From assembly GCF_900636825.1 (NCBI RefSeq), contig NZ_LR134318.1, forward strand, positions 4,077,501-4,141,500: DNA of 64,000 nucleotides, given 5' to 3'. Under the pieces are notes generated by a model. It was given only the letters and a program-made list of their open reading frames with translations, was not told the DNA's origin and ran no database searches. Positions 1-8,158 of the stretch are shown here, piece by piece; positions within the stretch are counted from its first letter, which is position 1, and each line of letters begins with the position of its first letter. The position numbers were made by a program, and so were the translations under genes. The DNA is from Pseudomonas fluorescens (GTDB lineage: Bacteria > Pseudomonadota > Gammaproteobacteria > Pseudomonadales > Pseudomonadaceae).

Positions 1-475
1 CTACCACCAACGCGCCGACGCATTGCGAAAGAATCGACCAAGCCAAGCTATCGCTGCCTAATATCTGCGCCCAGCTTTGGTGAAGTCGACAAATCCACAG
101 CTGCGCCTGTCCGCGCACTTCTTCACCTGATCGAGCAATCTCCGCTCCCAGCGCAGGCAGCGCACATCCGGCCTCCGGCTGCTCGACGTGAGCCATGCTC
201 AAATAGTGTTTGAGACAGCGCTCGAGCCGTTCACGATCCTGAGTCCCCTCCCCGCCCAGCCGCTCGAGACTTTGCCGCAATTCGCGCTCGACAATCGCGC
301 CGAACAAATCATCCTTGGACGAAAAATGGCTGTAAAAAGCCGCGCCGCTCAGGCCGATTGCTTTCATCAAGCCGTCGACGCCAATCGTTGAGAAACCGGT
401 TTTCTTGGCCGACAGCGCACTGCTCTGCAGCAGCTTTTCACGAGTTTCAAGCTTGTGACTGGCGGAATAACGCAC
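1..475 (-). CDS. TetR/AcrR family transcriptional regulator, C-terminus cut by the window edge
   Basis: The reverse strand reads from a GTG at 475, preceded by a GGAGG-like site, through an N-terminal helix-turn-helix of TetR type (roughly residues 10-55, with the GLSGAAFYSHFSSKDDLF stretch typical of the recognition helix and following turn). It stays open to the left edge, about 158 residues, so the ligand-binding C-terminal domain is incomplete. It is divergent from the SDR gene at 567 with a short intergenic region that contains repeated ACGWTCGTT elements. That arrangement suggests it represses the SDR/isomerase pair and probably itself. The ligand cannot be told from the sequence. The family call is secure; the exact start is less so because no ATG is well placed. 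Confidence 0.85.
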   Translation of the reverse strand, partial: MRYSASHKLETREKLLQSSALSAKKTGFSTIGVDGLMKAIGLSGAAFYSHFSSKDDLFGAIVERELRQSLERLGGEGTQDRERLERCLKHYLSMAHVEQPEAGCALPALGAEIARSGEEVRGQAQLWICRLHQSWAQILGSDSLAWSILSQCVGALVV

Positions 476-524
476 AGAATTTACCTCCACAGGAGCGCCT
501 TGACGTTGTCCGAATCCTAGCATA

Positions 525-548
525 ACGTTCGTTCACTTAACGATCGTT
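525..548. promoter_or_regulatory. Probable operator of the divergent TetR regulator
   Basis: Two copies of ACG(T/A)TCGTT lie 15 bp apart (525-533 and 540-548). The second copy sits in the perfect palindrome AACGATCGTT (539-548). The site is inside the 91-bp gap between the TetR gene and the SDR gene, where a TetR-type repressor would be expected to bind. Assignment to this regulator is inference. Confidence 0.5.
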
Positions 549-566
549 TACTAAAAGGGTTTACCC

Positions 567-1295
567 ATGAATAACAAGAAGGTCGTATTGGTAGTCGGTG
601 CCGGAGACGCCACAGGTGGAGCAATTGCCAGACGCTTTGCCGAGGAAGGATTCATTGCCTGCATCACGCGGCGCAGCGCCGATAAACTGCAACCGTTGGT
701 GGCGGCAATCCAGGCTGACGGCGGCGAAGCCCACGGTTTCGCCTGCGATGCGCGCAAAGAAGACGACGTGATTGCGTTGGTTGAAGACATCGAGACTCGC
801 ATCGGTCCGATTGAAGCCTTTGTGTTCAACATTGGCGCCAACGTGCCTTGCAGTATTCTCGAAGAAACCGCGCGCAAATATTTCAAGATCTGGGAGATGG
901 CCTGCTTCTCGGGGTTCCTCAACGCACGGGAAGTCGCCAAACGCATGGTCACCCGGCAACGCGGCACAATTCTGTTCACTGGCGCGACCGCCGGGCTGCG
1001 TGGGGCTTCCGGTTTCGCTGCGTTCGCCGGCGCCAAACACGGAATCCGCGCGCTGGCGCAGAGCATGGCGCGTGAACTCGGCCCGTTGAATATCCACGTC
1101 GCTCACGTCGTGGTCGATGGGGCTATCGACACCGACTTCATCCGTAACAGTTTCCCCGAGAAATACGCCACCAAGGACCAGGACGGCATTCTCAACCCCG
1201 AACACATCGCCGAAAACTACTGGTATTTGCACAGCCAACCGCGGGATGCGTGGACATTCGAACTGGACCTGCGCCCATGGAACGAACGCTGGTAA
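567..1295 (+). CDS. Atypical short-chain dehydrogenase/reductase family protein
   Basis: A 242-residue protein of usual SDR length with a glycine-rich nucleotide-binding segment near residues 10-18 (GAGDATGG) and the NIGA equivalent of the NNAG motif near 88-91. The usual YxxxK active site is changed: residues 153-157 read FAGAK, so the catalytic tyrosine is phenylalanine while the lysine is kept. The start is supported by an AAAGGG site upstream. It lies 38 bp before a DsbA-fold isomerase gene and is divergent from a TetR gene, so the two are probably one small regulated operon. Substrate unknown; without the tyrosine, ordinary SDR redox chemistry is doubtful. Confidence 0.85.
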   Translation: MNNKKVVLVVGAGDATGGAIARRFAEEGFIACITRRSADKLQPLVAAIQADGGEAHGFACDARKEDDVIALVEDIETRIGPIEAFVFNIGANVPCSILEETARKYFKIWEMACFSGFLNAREVAKRMVTRQRGTILFTGATAGLRGASGFAAFAGAKHGIRALAQSMARELGPLNIHVAHVVVDGAIDTDFIRNSFPEKYATKDQDGILNPEHIAENYWYLHSQPRDAWTFELDLRPWNERW

Positions 1296-1333
1296 GCCCT
1301 TCAGCCGAACAACAAAAACGAGAGAGCGGCACG

Positions 1334-1930
1334 ATGAACAAAACCGTTGAATTCTATTTCGATCTTGGCAGCCCTGCGACTTACCTGGCCTACACCCAAC
1401 TGCCGAAAATCTGCGCCGAAACCGGCAGTGATCTGATTTACATCCCGATGTTGCTGGGCGGTGTGTTCAAGGCCACCGGCAACGCGTCCCCGGCCATGAT
1501 TCCGGCCAAGGGTCGCTACATGTTTCAGGATCTGGATCGCTATGCCAAACGCTATGGCGTACCGCTGAAATTCAATCCGCATTTCCCAATCAATACCCTG
1601 ACACTAATGCGTGCGGTGGTGGGCATTCAACTGCGTCAGCCTGCGCGTTTCCAGGCGTTTATTGATTGCCTGTTCACCGCGCTCTGGGTTGAAGGCCGAG
1701 CACTGGACGAACCAGACACCGTCGCGTCGCTGTTGAATGAACACGGCTTTGATCCTCAGGAGGTCTTTGCGCTGACGCAAGACGAATCGGTCAAAGCCGC
1801 ACTCAAGGACAATACCGAGACGGCCATCAAACGCGGCGTTTTTGGCGCACCGAGTTTTTTCGTCAGCGACCAATTATTCTTCGGCCAGGATCGTCTGGAC
1901 TTCGTTGCCGAGGCGTTGCGCCAAGACTGA
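1334..1930 (+). CDS. DsbA-like 2-hydroxychromene-2-carboxylate isomerase family protein
   Basis: A 198-residue protein beginning FYFDLGSPATYLAY, the N-terminal motif of the HCCA isomerase / kappa-class GST branch of the DsbA fold. The cis-proline region near the C-terminus reads GVFGAPSFFV, also typical. Known members use glutathione to isomerise aromatic breakdown intermediates, but many Pseudomonas members are uncharacterised. The ATG at 1334 was chosen because earlier in-frame starts overlap the SDR gene and give a non-homologous leader. It probably forms an operon with the SDR gene. The fold is clear; the substrate is unknown. Confidence 0.85.
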   Translation: MNKTVEFYFDLGSPATYLAYTQLPKICAETGSDLIYIPMLLGGVFKATGNASPAMIPAKGRYMFQDLDRYAKRYGVPLKFNPHFPINTLTLMRAVVGIQLRQPARFQAFIDCLFTALWVEGRALDEPDTVASLLNEHGFDPQEVFALTQDESVKAALKDNTETAIKRGVFGAPSFFVSDQLFFGQDRLDFVAEALRQD

Positions 1931-1942
1931 TTCCAAGCATGA

Positions 1943-1968
1943 CTCGGGCGCTGGCAACAGCGCCCGAG
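1943..1968. terminator. Bidirectional hairpin between convergent genes
   Basis: A perfect 11-bp stem, CTCGGGCGCTG and its complement, with a GCAA tetraloop, sits between the convergent isomerase and aminopeptidase genes. There is no good T-tract, so termination strength is uncertain. Confidence 0.65.
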
Positions 1969-1978
1969 CCTCCCGCGC

Positions 1979-3787
1979 TTAAATAGCCGCAGTGCGCGTC
2001 TTCAACCATTGCAGTGCAGCGCCCTCGACCAGCGGGCTCAAGCGCTCACGCACCTGCGCGTGGTAATCGTTGAACCACTGTTTCTCTTCCTGAGTCAGCA
2101 ACGACGGCACCAGGCAACGGGTGTCGATCGGGCACAAGGTCAAGGTTTCGAACTCGAGAAACTCGCCAAACTCGCTGCTGCCCGCTTCGCGATTCATTGC
2201 CAGGTTCTCGATCCGCACGCCCCAACGGCCCGGGCGATAAGTCCCCGGCTCGATCGAAGTGATCATCCCCGGCAACATCGCCGTCTGCGGTGCGGGCGCT
2301 GCCTGATAGGCAATCACCTGCGGGCCTTCGTGCACGTTGAGGAAATAACCGACGCCATGACCGGTGCCGTGGCCGTAATCGACGTTCTCGGCCCAGATCG
2401 GCGCACGCGCGATCGCATCGAGCAGCGGCGACAAAATCCCTTTCGGAAACCGCGCTCGCGACAGCGCAATCACGCCCTTGAGCACGCGGGTGCAATCGCG
2501 CTTCTGCTCTTCAGTCGGCGTGCCGACCGGCACCATCCGCGTGATGTCGGTCGTCCCGCCCAGATACTGACCACCGGAATCGATCAACAGCAGCCCACTA
2601 CCCTCAATCACCGCGTGCTCTTCTTCCGTGGCGTGATAGTGCGGCATCGCACCGTTGGAGTTGAATGCGGCGATCGTGTTGAAACTCAGCGACACATAAT
2701 CCGGACGACGTTCCCGGGCGGCCGTGAGTTTCTCGTCGATGGTCAGCTCGGTAATTCGCTCACGACCCCAGGCCGACTCCAGCCACGCGAAGAACTCGCA
2801 CAATGCCGCGCCGTCCTGCTCCATCGCTTTGCGGATGTGCTGGGCGTCGGCCTCGCTTTTTTGCGACTTGGCCAACGTGGTCGGGTTCAGACCTTCGACC
2901 AGCGTCACCGCGCTGTCGAGGTTATCCAACAAGCCGCTGGTGACCCGCGTCGGATCCACCAGCAGAGTCGCGCCACTCGGCACGTCGCGCAGGGCGGAAG
3001 CGACTTCGCTGTAATCGCGCAAGGTCACGCCGTCTGCCTCCAAAACGGCACGCAAATCGGCATCCACCTTGCTCAGCGCCACGAACAGTGTCGCTTGCTG
3101 TTGATTGATCAAGGCAAAAGACACGAAGACCGGGTTGAACGACACGTCGCCGCCGCGCAGATTGAACAGCCAGGCGATGTCGTCGAGGGTTGCAATGAAG
3201 TGCCAATCAGCGCCGCGCGCCTGCAACGTTTCACGCAAACTTGCGAGCTTCTCGCCCCGGCTCACGGTCGCTTGCGGGGGCAAATGCTGATAAATCGGCG
3301 CGTTGGGCAGGCTTGGCCGGTCGCTCCAGACTTCGTTCAGGAGATCGATGTCTGTGCGCAAACGAGCGCCGCGCGCTTCCAGCTTGCTGCTCAAAGTACG
3401 CGCCGAAGCTACCGCCATCACCGCACCGTCGACCGCTACCACACCGCCCTCGGGCGTCTGCTCGGCCAGCCAGTCCAGCGGGCTCGGTTGACCCGGTTGC
3501 AGTTTGACCAGTTCGATGCCGCTGCCGTTGAGTTCTTTGCTCGCCTGCTCCCAGTAACGACTGTCGGCCCAGACACCAGCGAAATCGGCGGTGACGATCA
3601 AAGTGCCGACCGAGCCGTGGAAACCCGAAAGCCATTGCCGGCCCTGCCAATAACCGGGCAAGTATTCCGACAAATGCGGGTCGGCGGACGGCACCAGCAG
3701 CGCATGAATGCCTTCGCGGCGCATCAATTCACGGGTATGCGCAAGGCGCTGGGGCACCGATCCTTCGGTCAAGGTCTGGGTACTCAT
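1979..3787 (-). CDS. M24 family aminopeptidase P (Xaa-Pro aminopeptidase)
   Basis: A 602-residue cytoplasmic peptidase of the long, eukaryote-like aminopeptidase P type, which removes N-terminal residues preceding proline. Two creatinase-type N-terminal domains (about residues 15-300) precede the pita-bread catalytic domain (about 310-540). The metal ligands are visible in context: IDSGGQYLGGTTDITR (two Asp), GTGHGVG (His), SIEPGTY (Glu) and GVRIEN (Glu). Two consecutive ATGs occur; the second (3787) is preferred because AGGAG lies at normal distance only from it. No signal peptide. It stands alone between convergent and co-directional unrelated genes. Confidence 0.92.
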   Translation of the reverse strand: MSTQTLTEGSVPQRLAHTRELMRREGIHALLVPSADPHLSEYLPGYWQGRQWLSGFHGSVGTLIVTADFAGVWADSRYWEQASKELNGSGIELVKLQPGQPSPLDWLAEQTPEGGVVAVDGAVMAVASARTLSSKLEARGARLRTDIDLLNEVWSDRPSLPNAPIYQHLPPQATVSRGEKLASLRETLQARGADWHFIATLDDIAWLFNLRGGDVSFNPVFVSFALINQQQATLFVALSKVDADLRAVLEADGVTLRDYSEVASALRDVPSGATLLVDPTRVTSGLLDNLDSAVTLVEGLNPTTLAKSQKSEADAQHIRKAMEQDGAALCEFFAWLESAWGRERITELTIDEKLTAARERRPDYVSLSFNTIAAFNSNGAMPHYHATEEEHAVIEGSGLLLIDSGGQYLGGTTDITRMVPVGTPTEEQKRDCTRVLKGVIALSRARFPKGILSPLLDAIARAPIWAENVDYGHGTGHGVGYFLNVHEGPQVIAYQAAPAPQTAMLPGMITSIEPGTYRPGRWGVRIENLAMNREAGSSEFGEFLEFETLTLCPIDTRCLVPSLLTQEEKQWFNDYHAQVRERLSPLVEGAALQWLKTRTAAI

Positions 3788-3843
3788 CATGTCTCCTGCT
3801 AATCACTTCATCATTATTGTTCGTCGCCGTTGATCCGGCTCGT

Positions 3844-5010
3844 TTAAAGCCCTGTCGCCCAGAATGCCGGAGCACTGGCGCAGGCGGTCTTGATCAGGTC
3901 GACAGCCTTGTCGACGTCCTCGGCCGTGGTGAAACGGCCCAGGCTCAAGCGAATGGTACGGCTCGCCAAATGCGCATCGTGCCCGAGCGCCAGCAGCACA
4001 TGGGAAGGCGTGTTGCTCGCAGAGTTGCAGGCCGAGGTCGCGGAGAAAGCAATCGAATGGCCGAGCGCGGCGCTGTTGAATTCCCCTTCACTGAACGTCA
4101 GGCTCAAGGTGTGCGGAATACGTTGTCTGGCGCAACCGTTGAGACGTACGCCTGGTAGGCTCAGCAGCGCTTCGAGTAACCGTTCACGCAACGCGACAAT
4201 GGACTTTTTCTCCTCGTCGAACGCCGCAGCGGCCAAGGCGAACGCTGCGCCCATGCCGGCAATCTGATGGGTCGCCAAGGTTCCCGAGCGCAATCCGCCT
4301 TCGTGGCCGCCGCCGTGAATTTGCGCCTGCAGACGTTGTTGCGCGCGCGGGCCGACGTACAAGGCGCCGATGCCTTTTGGGCCATAAAGTTTGTGAGCGG
4401 AAAACGACATCAGATCGACCGGCCATTGCGCCAGATTGATCGCCACTTTACCGGCGCCCTGGGCCGCATCGACATGGAACAGCGCCTCGCGAGCGCGCAC
4501 GACCTCGCCGATGGCCTGAACATCGTTGACCGTGCCCAGCTCATTGTTGACCAGCATCAGCGACACCAGAAAAGTGTCATCACGCATCGCTTCACTGACC
4601 GCGTGCGGGGTGATCAAGCCATTGGCGTCGGGCACCAGATACGTCACGGCGATGCCGCCGTCCTGCAACTGTCGGGCGGTGTCGAGAACCGCCTTGTGTT
4701 CAATCTGGCTGGTAATGATGTGGCCACCGGACACGCCGCGCGCCTGAGCGACGCCCTTCAGCGCGAGGTTATTGGATTCGGTGGCACCGGAGGTCCAGAC
4801 GATCTGTTCGGCTTGCGCACCAACCAGTTCGGCGACTTGCCGGCGAGCCTGCTCGACCGTTTGCCGGGCCTGCTGGCCAAAGGCATGGGAGCTGGACGCA
4901 GGATTGCCGAAATTACCGTGGAACCCCAGGCATTCGATCATCACCTGGATGACCCGCTCGTCCACCGGGGTGGTGGCGGCGTAATCGAAATACAGCGGAC
5001 GTGTGTTCAT
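3844..5010 (-). CDS. Cysteine desulfurase (class V aminotransferase, IscS/NifS-like)
   Basis: A 388-residue PLP enzyme that removes sulfur from cysteine for Fe-S clusters or other thio-cofactors. It shows the NifS/IscS N-terminal YFDYAATTP, the ATESNN motif, the PLP lysine in FSAHKLYGPKG, and a catalytic-loop cysteine in SATSACNSASNTPSHVL, a sequence close to IscS. No scaffold (iscU), regulator or Fe-S assembly partner is adjacent, so it is a second, stand-alone desulfurase rather than the housekeeping isc operon member. The partner is unknown. It lies 56 bp downstream of the aminopeptidase-gene start on the same strand. Confidence 0.9.
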   Translation of the reverse strand: MNTRPLYFDYAATTPVDERVIQVMIECLGFHGNFGNPASSSHAFGQQARQTVEQARRQVAELVGAQAEQIVWTSGATESNNLALKGVAQARGVSGGHIITSQIEHKAVLDTARQLQDGGIAVTYLVPDANGLITPHAVSEAMRDDTFLVSLMLVNNELGTVNDVQAIGEVVRAREALFHVDAAQGAGKVAINLAQWPVDLMSFSAHKLYGPKGIGALYVGPRAQQRLQAQIHGGGHEGGLRSGTLATHQIAGMGAAFALAAAAFDEEKKSIVALRERLLEALLSLPGVRLNGCARQRIPHTLSLTFSEGEFNSAALGHSIAFSATSACNSASNTPSHVLLALGHDAHLASRTIRLSLGRFTTAEDVDKAVDLIKTACASAPAFWATGL

Positions 5011-5215
5011 AAAAGACTCGCAGAGCGTGTTCCGGGATCAGGAGGCTCGTTTCTGCAAACAGCACAGCGCAGCCTTGTGAGCTGCGCGCGGGTTCGAGAG
5101 CGTCATCAATACCTGATCGGATGCCGTTAAAGAAGAACAACTTCATTTAAAAGTGCGTAGGAACGCTCCTGAAGCCGAGCTTAACAGGCATCGGGTCGGC
5201 GGTTGAAGCAAAGCG

Positions 5216-5830
5216 TCAGCTAAAGCTTTCGAGAAGTAACGGGTACAGCGAGATCACCAGTAACGCGGCCATGCCCCAGTTGAATACGCGCAACCAGCGC
5301 GGCTCTTTCAACACATTGCGCAACAATGTGCCGCAAGCCGCCCAGACACCAACGCTTGGCAAGTTGATGATGGCGAACACAGCGGCAATCACCACGACAT
5401 TGGTGAAGTAGCCCTGCATCGGCGTATAAGTGCTGATGGCACCGATGGCCATGATCCACGCTTTCGGATTGACCCATTGAAACGCCGCTGCGCCCAGGTA
5501 ACTGATCGGCTTGGCTTCGCCTCGCACGTTATCGCCGACCGGCCCCGAGTGGGCGATTTTCCACGCCAGATACAAAAGATACGCCGCGCCAGCGTAGCGC
5601 AGGATCGTGTAGAGAATCGGATAGGTCTGAAACACCGCGCCGAGACCGAAGCCCACCGACACCACCAATACAAAGAAACCGCACGAAATCCCTAACATGT
5701 GCGGAATGGTGCGGTTGAATCCGAAGTTCACCCCCGACGCCAGCAGCATGGTGTTGTTCGGCCCCGGAGTGATTGAGGTAACCAGGGCAAACAAAGCGAA
5801 GCCGAGCAGCAGGTCGAGCGAGAGGTTCAT
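5216..5830 (-). CDS. LysE/RhtB family amino-acid exporter
   Basis: A 204-residue inner-membrane protein with about six hydrophobic segments and the family signature TPGPNNTMLLASGVNFG near residues 20-38. LysE/RhtB proteins export amino acids or related small molecules; the substrate cannot be assigned from sequence. The length is normal for the family. It is a single gene with no obvious operon partner; the small lipoprotein gene upstream on the same strand is separated by about 100 bp. Confidence 0.9.
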   Translation of the reverse strand: MNLSLDLLLGFALFALVTSITPGPNNTMLLASGVNFGFNRTIPHMLGISCGFFVLVVSVGFGLGAVFQTYPILYTILRYAGAAYLLYLAWKIAHSGPVGDNVRGEAKPISYLGAAAFQWVNPKAWIMAIGAISTYTPMQGYFTNVVVIAAVFAIINLPSVGVWAACGTLLRNVLKEPRWLRVFNWGMAALLVISLYPLLLESFS

Positions 5831-5931
5831 GGTGAGGCAATCCGTGAGGTCATTCAGGTAATGACCCTATCCCACACCGCCGGGGAAACCCACGGACAGT
5901 TGGACGAAACTTCAAGCGGTACAGTTTCGAA

Positions 5932-6201
5932 TCAGCTTGGACGACCGTGCAGCTGTACGGCACGTTCGGCGCTCATCTCACCTTGCTTGTCGAAACCGAA
6001 AGTCTTCTGCGACTGACCGAGCAATTGGGCTTTTTTCGCATGGTATTCATCGAAGGACAAGCCGCTGCGATTGAGTGATTCCATGGCCAGTTCACGGGAT
6101 TCTTCGGCCGTGTATGGACGCAATTCCGGGGAAACATGGGTGGCGCAACCGGCGAGTACAGAGACAGCGAGCAGCAGCAAAACAGTCAGTAAATGGTTCA
6201 T
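5932..6201 (-). CDS. Small outer-membrane or periplasmic lipoprotein
   Basis: An 89-residue protein with a hydrophobic leader (residues 1-18) and a clear lipobox VLAGC, so the mature protein would be lipidated at Cys. The mature part is charged and probably helical, with no recognised enzymatic motif. The ATG at 6201 was chosen over one 13 codons earlier because it puts the leader at the N-terminus and has AGGA upstream. Function unknown. Confidence 0.8.
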   Translation of the reverse strand: MNHLLTVLLLLAVSVLAGCATHVSPELRPYTAEESRELAMESLNRSGLSFDEYHAKKAQLLGQSQKTFGFDKQGEMSAERAVQLHGRPS

Positions 6202-6332
6202 GGGAGCGTCCTGGCGAGCAATGTGGGAGTCGATGGACAAAGGCTACGCCCGGCCACGCTCGCGCAAAAATCAACACTCTCAATAGTCGCTATCAGGAAT
6301 TGGGCATGACTGCCCAACCGGACCCTCCGTGG

Positions 6333-6409
6333 AGGAGCTGCCCGTGGCTGTGATCCTTTGATCTGCCTTTTAATAGAAACCAAAAGATCGCAGCCCCGAC
6401 AGCTCCTAC
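6333..6409. repeat. Intergenic REP-like inverted repeat (GGAGCTG...GATCGCAGC type)
   Basis: Imperfect inverted repeat with arms containing GGAGCTG and AGCTCC, and TGATC(C)TTTTGATC against AAAAGATCGCAG. The same core recurs at about 7912, 17021, 23668, 24664 and 38690, so it is one dispersed family. This copy is diverged on its left arm. Confidence 0.75.
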
Positions 6410-6774
6410 GCTGTGACATTGCATTGAACCAGATGGCAGTGCAGCGCATCGTCGTGACTGCGGGCGATGCTGCTCAATACCTGGAACGAATTGAAGGTGA
6501 CGGTTCTGGCCTGATGCCTGTGGATCAGGTGCCAGAAGTCCTGTTCGCCGCTTTCAAAACTGCGGAACGCCGCTTCCCCTGCCTCTCTGGTTTGCCACTG
6601 CAGAAAACTCAAGACCCGGCGCCCGTCATCGCTGGCCTGCACGCTGGCGCTGACAAAACCCTCATAGCGCTGAGCCAGACGTTCGGTCTGCATCGACAGC
6701 GCACTGACCAACGCCGGTTGCTGACGCGGCTCGATTTCGAATTCGATCAATTGGCTAAAACTGCGGTTGTTCAT
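6406..6774 (-). CDS. Antibiotic biosynthesis monooxygenase (ABM) domain protein, probable SoxR target
   Basis: A 122-residue ferredoxin-like small protein. The N-terminal strand FSQLIEFEIEP, the helix with QTERLAQRYEGFVSASVQAS and the strand RRVLSFLQWQT follow the ABM dimer pattern (about residues 5-100). Known ABM proteins act on quinones or polyketides or are heme-degrading; which applies here is not visible. It is divergent from soxR with a MerR-type promoter whose 19-bp spacer holds a SoxR-like box reading toward this gene. In P. aeruginosa a putative monooxygenase gene (PA2274) next to soxR is a known SoxR target. Its 3' end overlaps a REP-like repeat. Confidence 0.85.
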   Translation of the reverse strand: MNNRSFSQLIEFEIEPRQQPALVSALSMQTERLAQRYEGFVSASVQASDDGRRVLSFLQWQTREAGEAAFRSFESGEQDFWHLIHRHQARTVTFNSFQVLSSIARSHDDALHCHLVQCNVTA

Positions 6775-6823
6775 TTAAAGCCCCCACTCGTCGTAAGCCG
6801 AGCCTTGCGACTCGAAGGCCTGC

Positions 6824-6854
6824 AGGGTAAAACCTCTAGTTAAGTCAAGGTCAA
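6824..6854 (-). promoter_or_regulatory. SoxR-type promoter and operator
   Basis: On the reverse strand TTGACC (-35, 6849-6854) and TACCCT (-10, 6824-6829) are separated by 19 bp, the long spacer typical of MerR-family promoters. Between and over them lies the imperfect palindrome CCTCTAGTTAAGTCAAGG (6833-6850), 14 of 18 matches to the E. coli SoxR box. Its orientation points to the monooxygenase gene. Confidence 0.85.
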
Positions 6855-6867
6855 GAGCATTTTCGCA

Positions 6868-7320
6868 ATGATCACTCCGGAAAACCGGCACAAGCAGCTC
6901 ACCGTCGGTGAAGTGGCGGCACGTAGCGGCGTCGCGGTTACGGCCCTGCATTTTTATGAATCGAAAGGCTTGATCACGAGTCAGCGGAATGCCGGCAATC
7001 AGCGCCGTTATCCGCGTGAAGTGTTACGACGCGTGGCGCTGATCAAAGTCGCGCAACGCCTGGGAATTCCACTGGCAGAGATTGGTTTGGCGTTGAACAA
7101 TTTGCCAAATGACCGTGCACCGTCAGCAGCCGACTGGAAGGTGCTCTCCGCGCAGTGGCGAGAGGAGCTCGATGAGCGCATCGAGCAACTGACGCTGTTA
7201 CGTGACCAGCTCAATGGCTGCATTGGTTGTGGATGTCTGTCCATGGACGCCTGCCCGCTGCGCAATCAGGGCGACGTGCTTGGCGAGAAAGGACCGGGGC
7301 CGCATTTTCGCGATGCGTGA
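6868..7320 (+). CDS. soxR: Redox-sensitive transcriptional activator SoxR (MerR family, [2Fe-2S])
   Basis: A 150-residue MerR-family regulator with the N-terminal winged helix-turn-helix (residues about 10-80, [24 protein letters not shown]), a dimerisation helix, and the SoxR cysteine cluster [12 protein letters not shown] that binds a [2Fe-2S] centre, followed by PLRNQGD. In pseudomonads SoxR responds to redox-cycling compounds such as phenazines and controls a few transport and oxygenase genes. It is divergent from the ABM monooxygenase with the SoxR-like box in the shared promoter region. Start and length match the family. Confidence 0.95.
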   Translation: MITPENRHKQLTVGEVAARSGVAVTALHFYESKGLITSQRNAGNQRRYPREVLRRVALIKVAQRLGIPLAEIGLALNNLPNDRAPSAADWKVLSAQWREELDERIEQLTLLRDQLNGCIGCGCLSMDACPLRNQGDVLGEKGPGPHFRDA

Positions 7321-7448
7321 CTGAGCGTCTGTCTGGCATGCGCGACGCTCGTCGGGTGAAAGTCCTCGAAGCGCGGGCGGTTCTATAGTGATTCTTCCGG
7401 AAAACCGGTGCAGTCCTCACAGGTAGAACAAAAATCAGGGAGAACGTC

Positions 7449-7907
7449 ATGAGCGTCAAACCCATTCCCGAGGGGTATCACAGCATTACCCCCTATCTCG
7501 GCATCCATAAGGCGGCCGAAGCCATCGATTTCTACAAAAAAGCCTTCGGCGCCACCGAAGTCATGCGCCTGACCATGCCCGATGGTGCTATCGGGCATGC
7601 CGAGCTGCGCATTGGCGACAGCGCCATCATGCTTGGTTCGCCTTGCGATCAGGGACCGTTGAGCAACCCGGATCACGCGGTGTCGGTCGGTTTGCATTTG
7701 TACGTCACGGACGTCGACAGATCGTTCCAACAGGCACTGGAAGCTGGCGCGACAACGGTGTCCGAGGTCAAGGATCAGTTTTACGGTGACCGTTGCGGGA
7801 CGCTGAAAGACCCGTATGGGCATCTGTGGTTTCTGGCGTCGCGCAAGGAGGATTTGACCCAAGAGCAGATTAGCCAGCGGGCAATGGAGATGTTTCAGCA
7901 GGGTTGA
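7449..7907 (+). CDS. VOC family protein, PhnB-like glyoxalase/bleomycin-resistance fold
   Basis: A 152-residue protein with the PhnB-like pattern: YHSITPYLGIHKAAEAIDFYKKAFGA at the N-terminus, the strand IGHAELRIGDSAIMLGS, and YGDRCGTLKDPYGHLWFLA near the C-terminus. Proteins of this subfamily are mostly uncharacterised; some members of the wider VOC superfamily bind metals or antibiotics. A stem-rich repeat follows directly. GGGAG lies before the ATG. No operon partner, function unknown. Confidence 0.88.
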   Translation: MSVKPIPEGYHSITPYLGIHKAAEAIDFYKKAFGATEVMRLTMPDGAIGHAELRIGDSAIMLGSPCDQGPLSNPDHAVSVGLHLYVTDVDRSFQQALEAGATTVSEVKDQFYGDRCGTLKDPYGHLWFLASRKEDLTQEQISQRAMEMFQQG

Positions 7908-7911
7908 GGCC

Positions 7912-7978
7912 CTGCAGGAGCTGCGGCACGCTGCGATCTTTTGATTTTGGAGGATCGCAGCGTGCCGTAGCTTCCACA
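7912..7978. repeat. REP-like inverted repeat
   Basis: Left arm GGAGCTGCGGCACGCTGCGATC and right arm GATCGCAGCGTGCCGTAGCT form a long hairpin just after the VOC gene stop. It is a copy of the dispersed family described at 6333 and may also serve as a transcription stop. Confidence 0.85.
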
Positions 7979-8023
7979 CGCTTAACCGTAAGTGCGAAAC
8001 ATTTGCTTTCACATCGCGTTTCA

Positions 8024-8049
8024 GGATTTTCTTTGTTCGTCCGTCTTAT
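8024..8049 (+). promoter_or_regulatory. Possible ECF-type promoter of the fpv operon
   Basis: GGATTTTC (8024-8031) followed by CGTCCGTCTTATA (8038-8050) lies about 110 bp before fpvG and resembles iron-starvation (FecI-like) ECF promoters. No PvdS-type TAAAT-N16-CGT box and no good Fur box was found here. This is a visual resemblance only. Confidence 0.3.
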
Positions 8050-8158
8050 ATAGATGCAGGCCGATCGCGTAGGCAAAAGCCACGACCGGCCTATCGGGGA
8101 TCTCCGTGCTGCGAAGCCCGTGGTACGCGCCCTTTCACCACATCAAGACGCGAACATC

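Noticed and set aside
2009-3802. 597-codon + strand frame opposite the M24 aminopeptidase
   Set aside because: The aminopeptidase carries all metal-ligand motifs; the opposing frame is a mirror of its codon bias.
7990-8158. Search for a PvdS box or Fur box upstream of fpvG
   Set aside because: No TAAAT-N16/17-CGT and no convincing Fur-like palindrome was found, so neither is listed as a feature.
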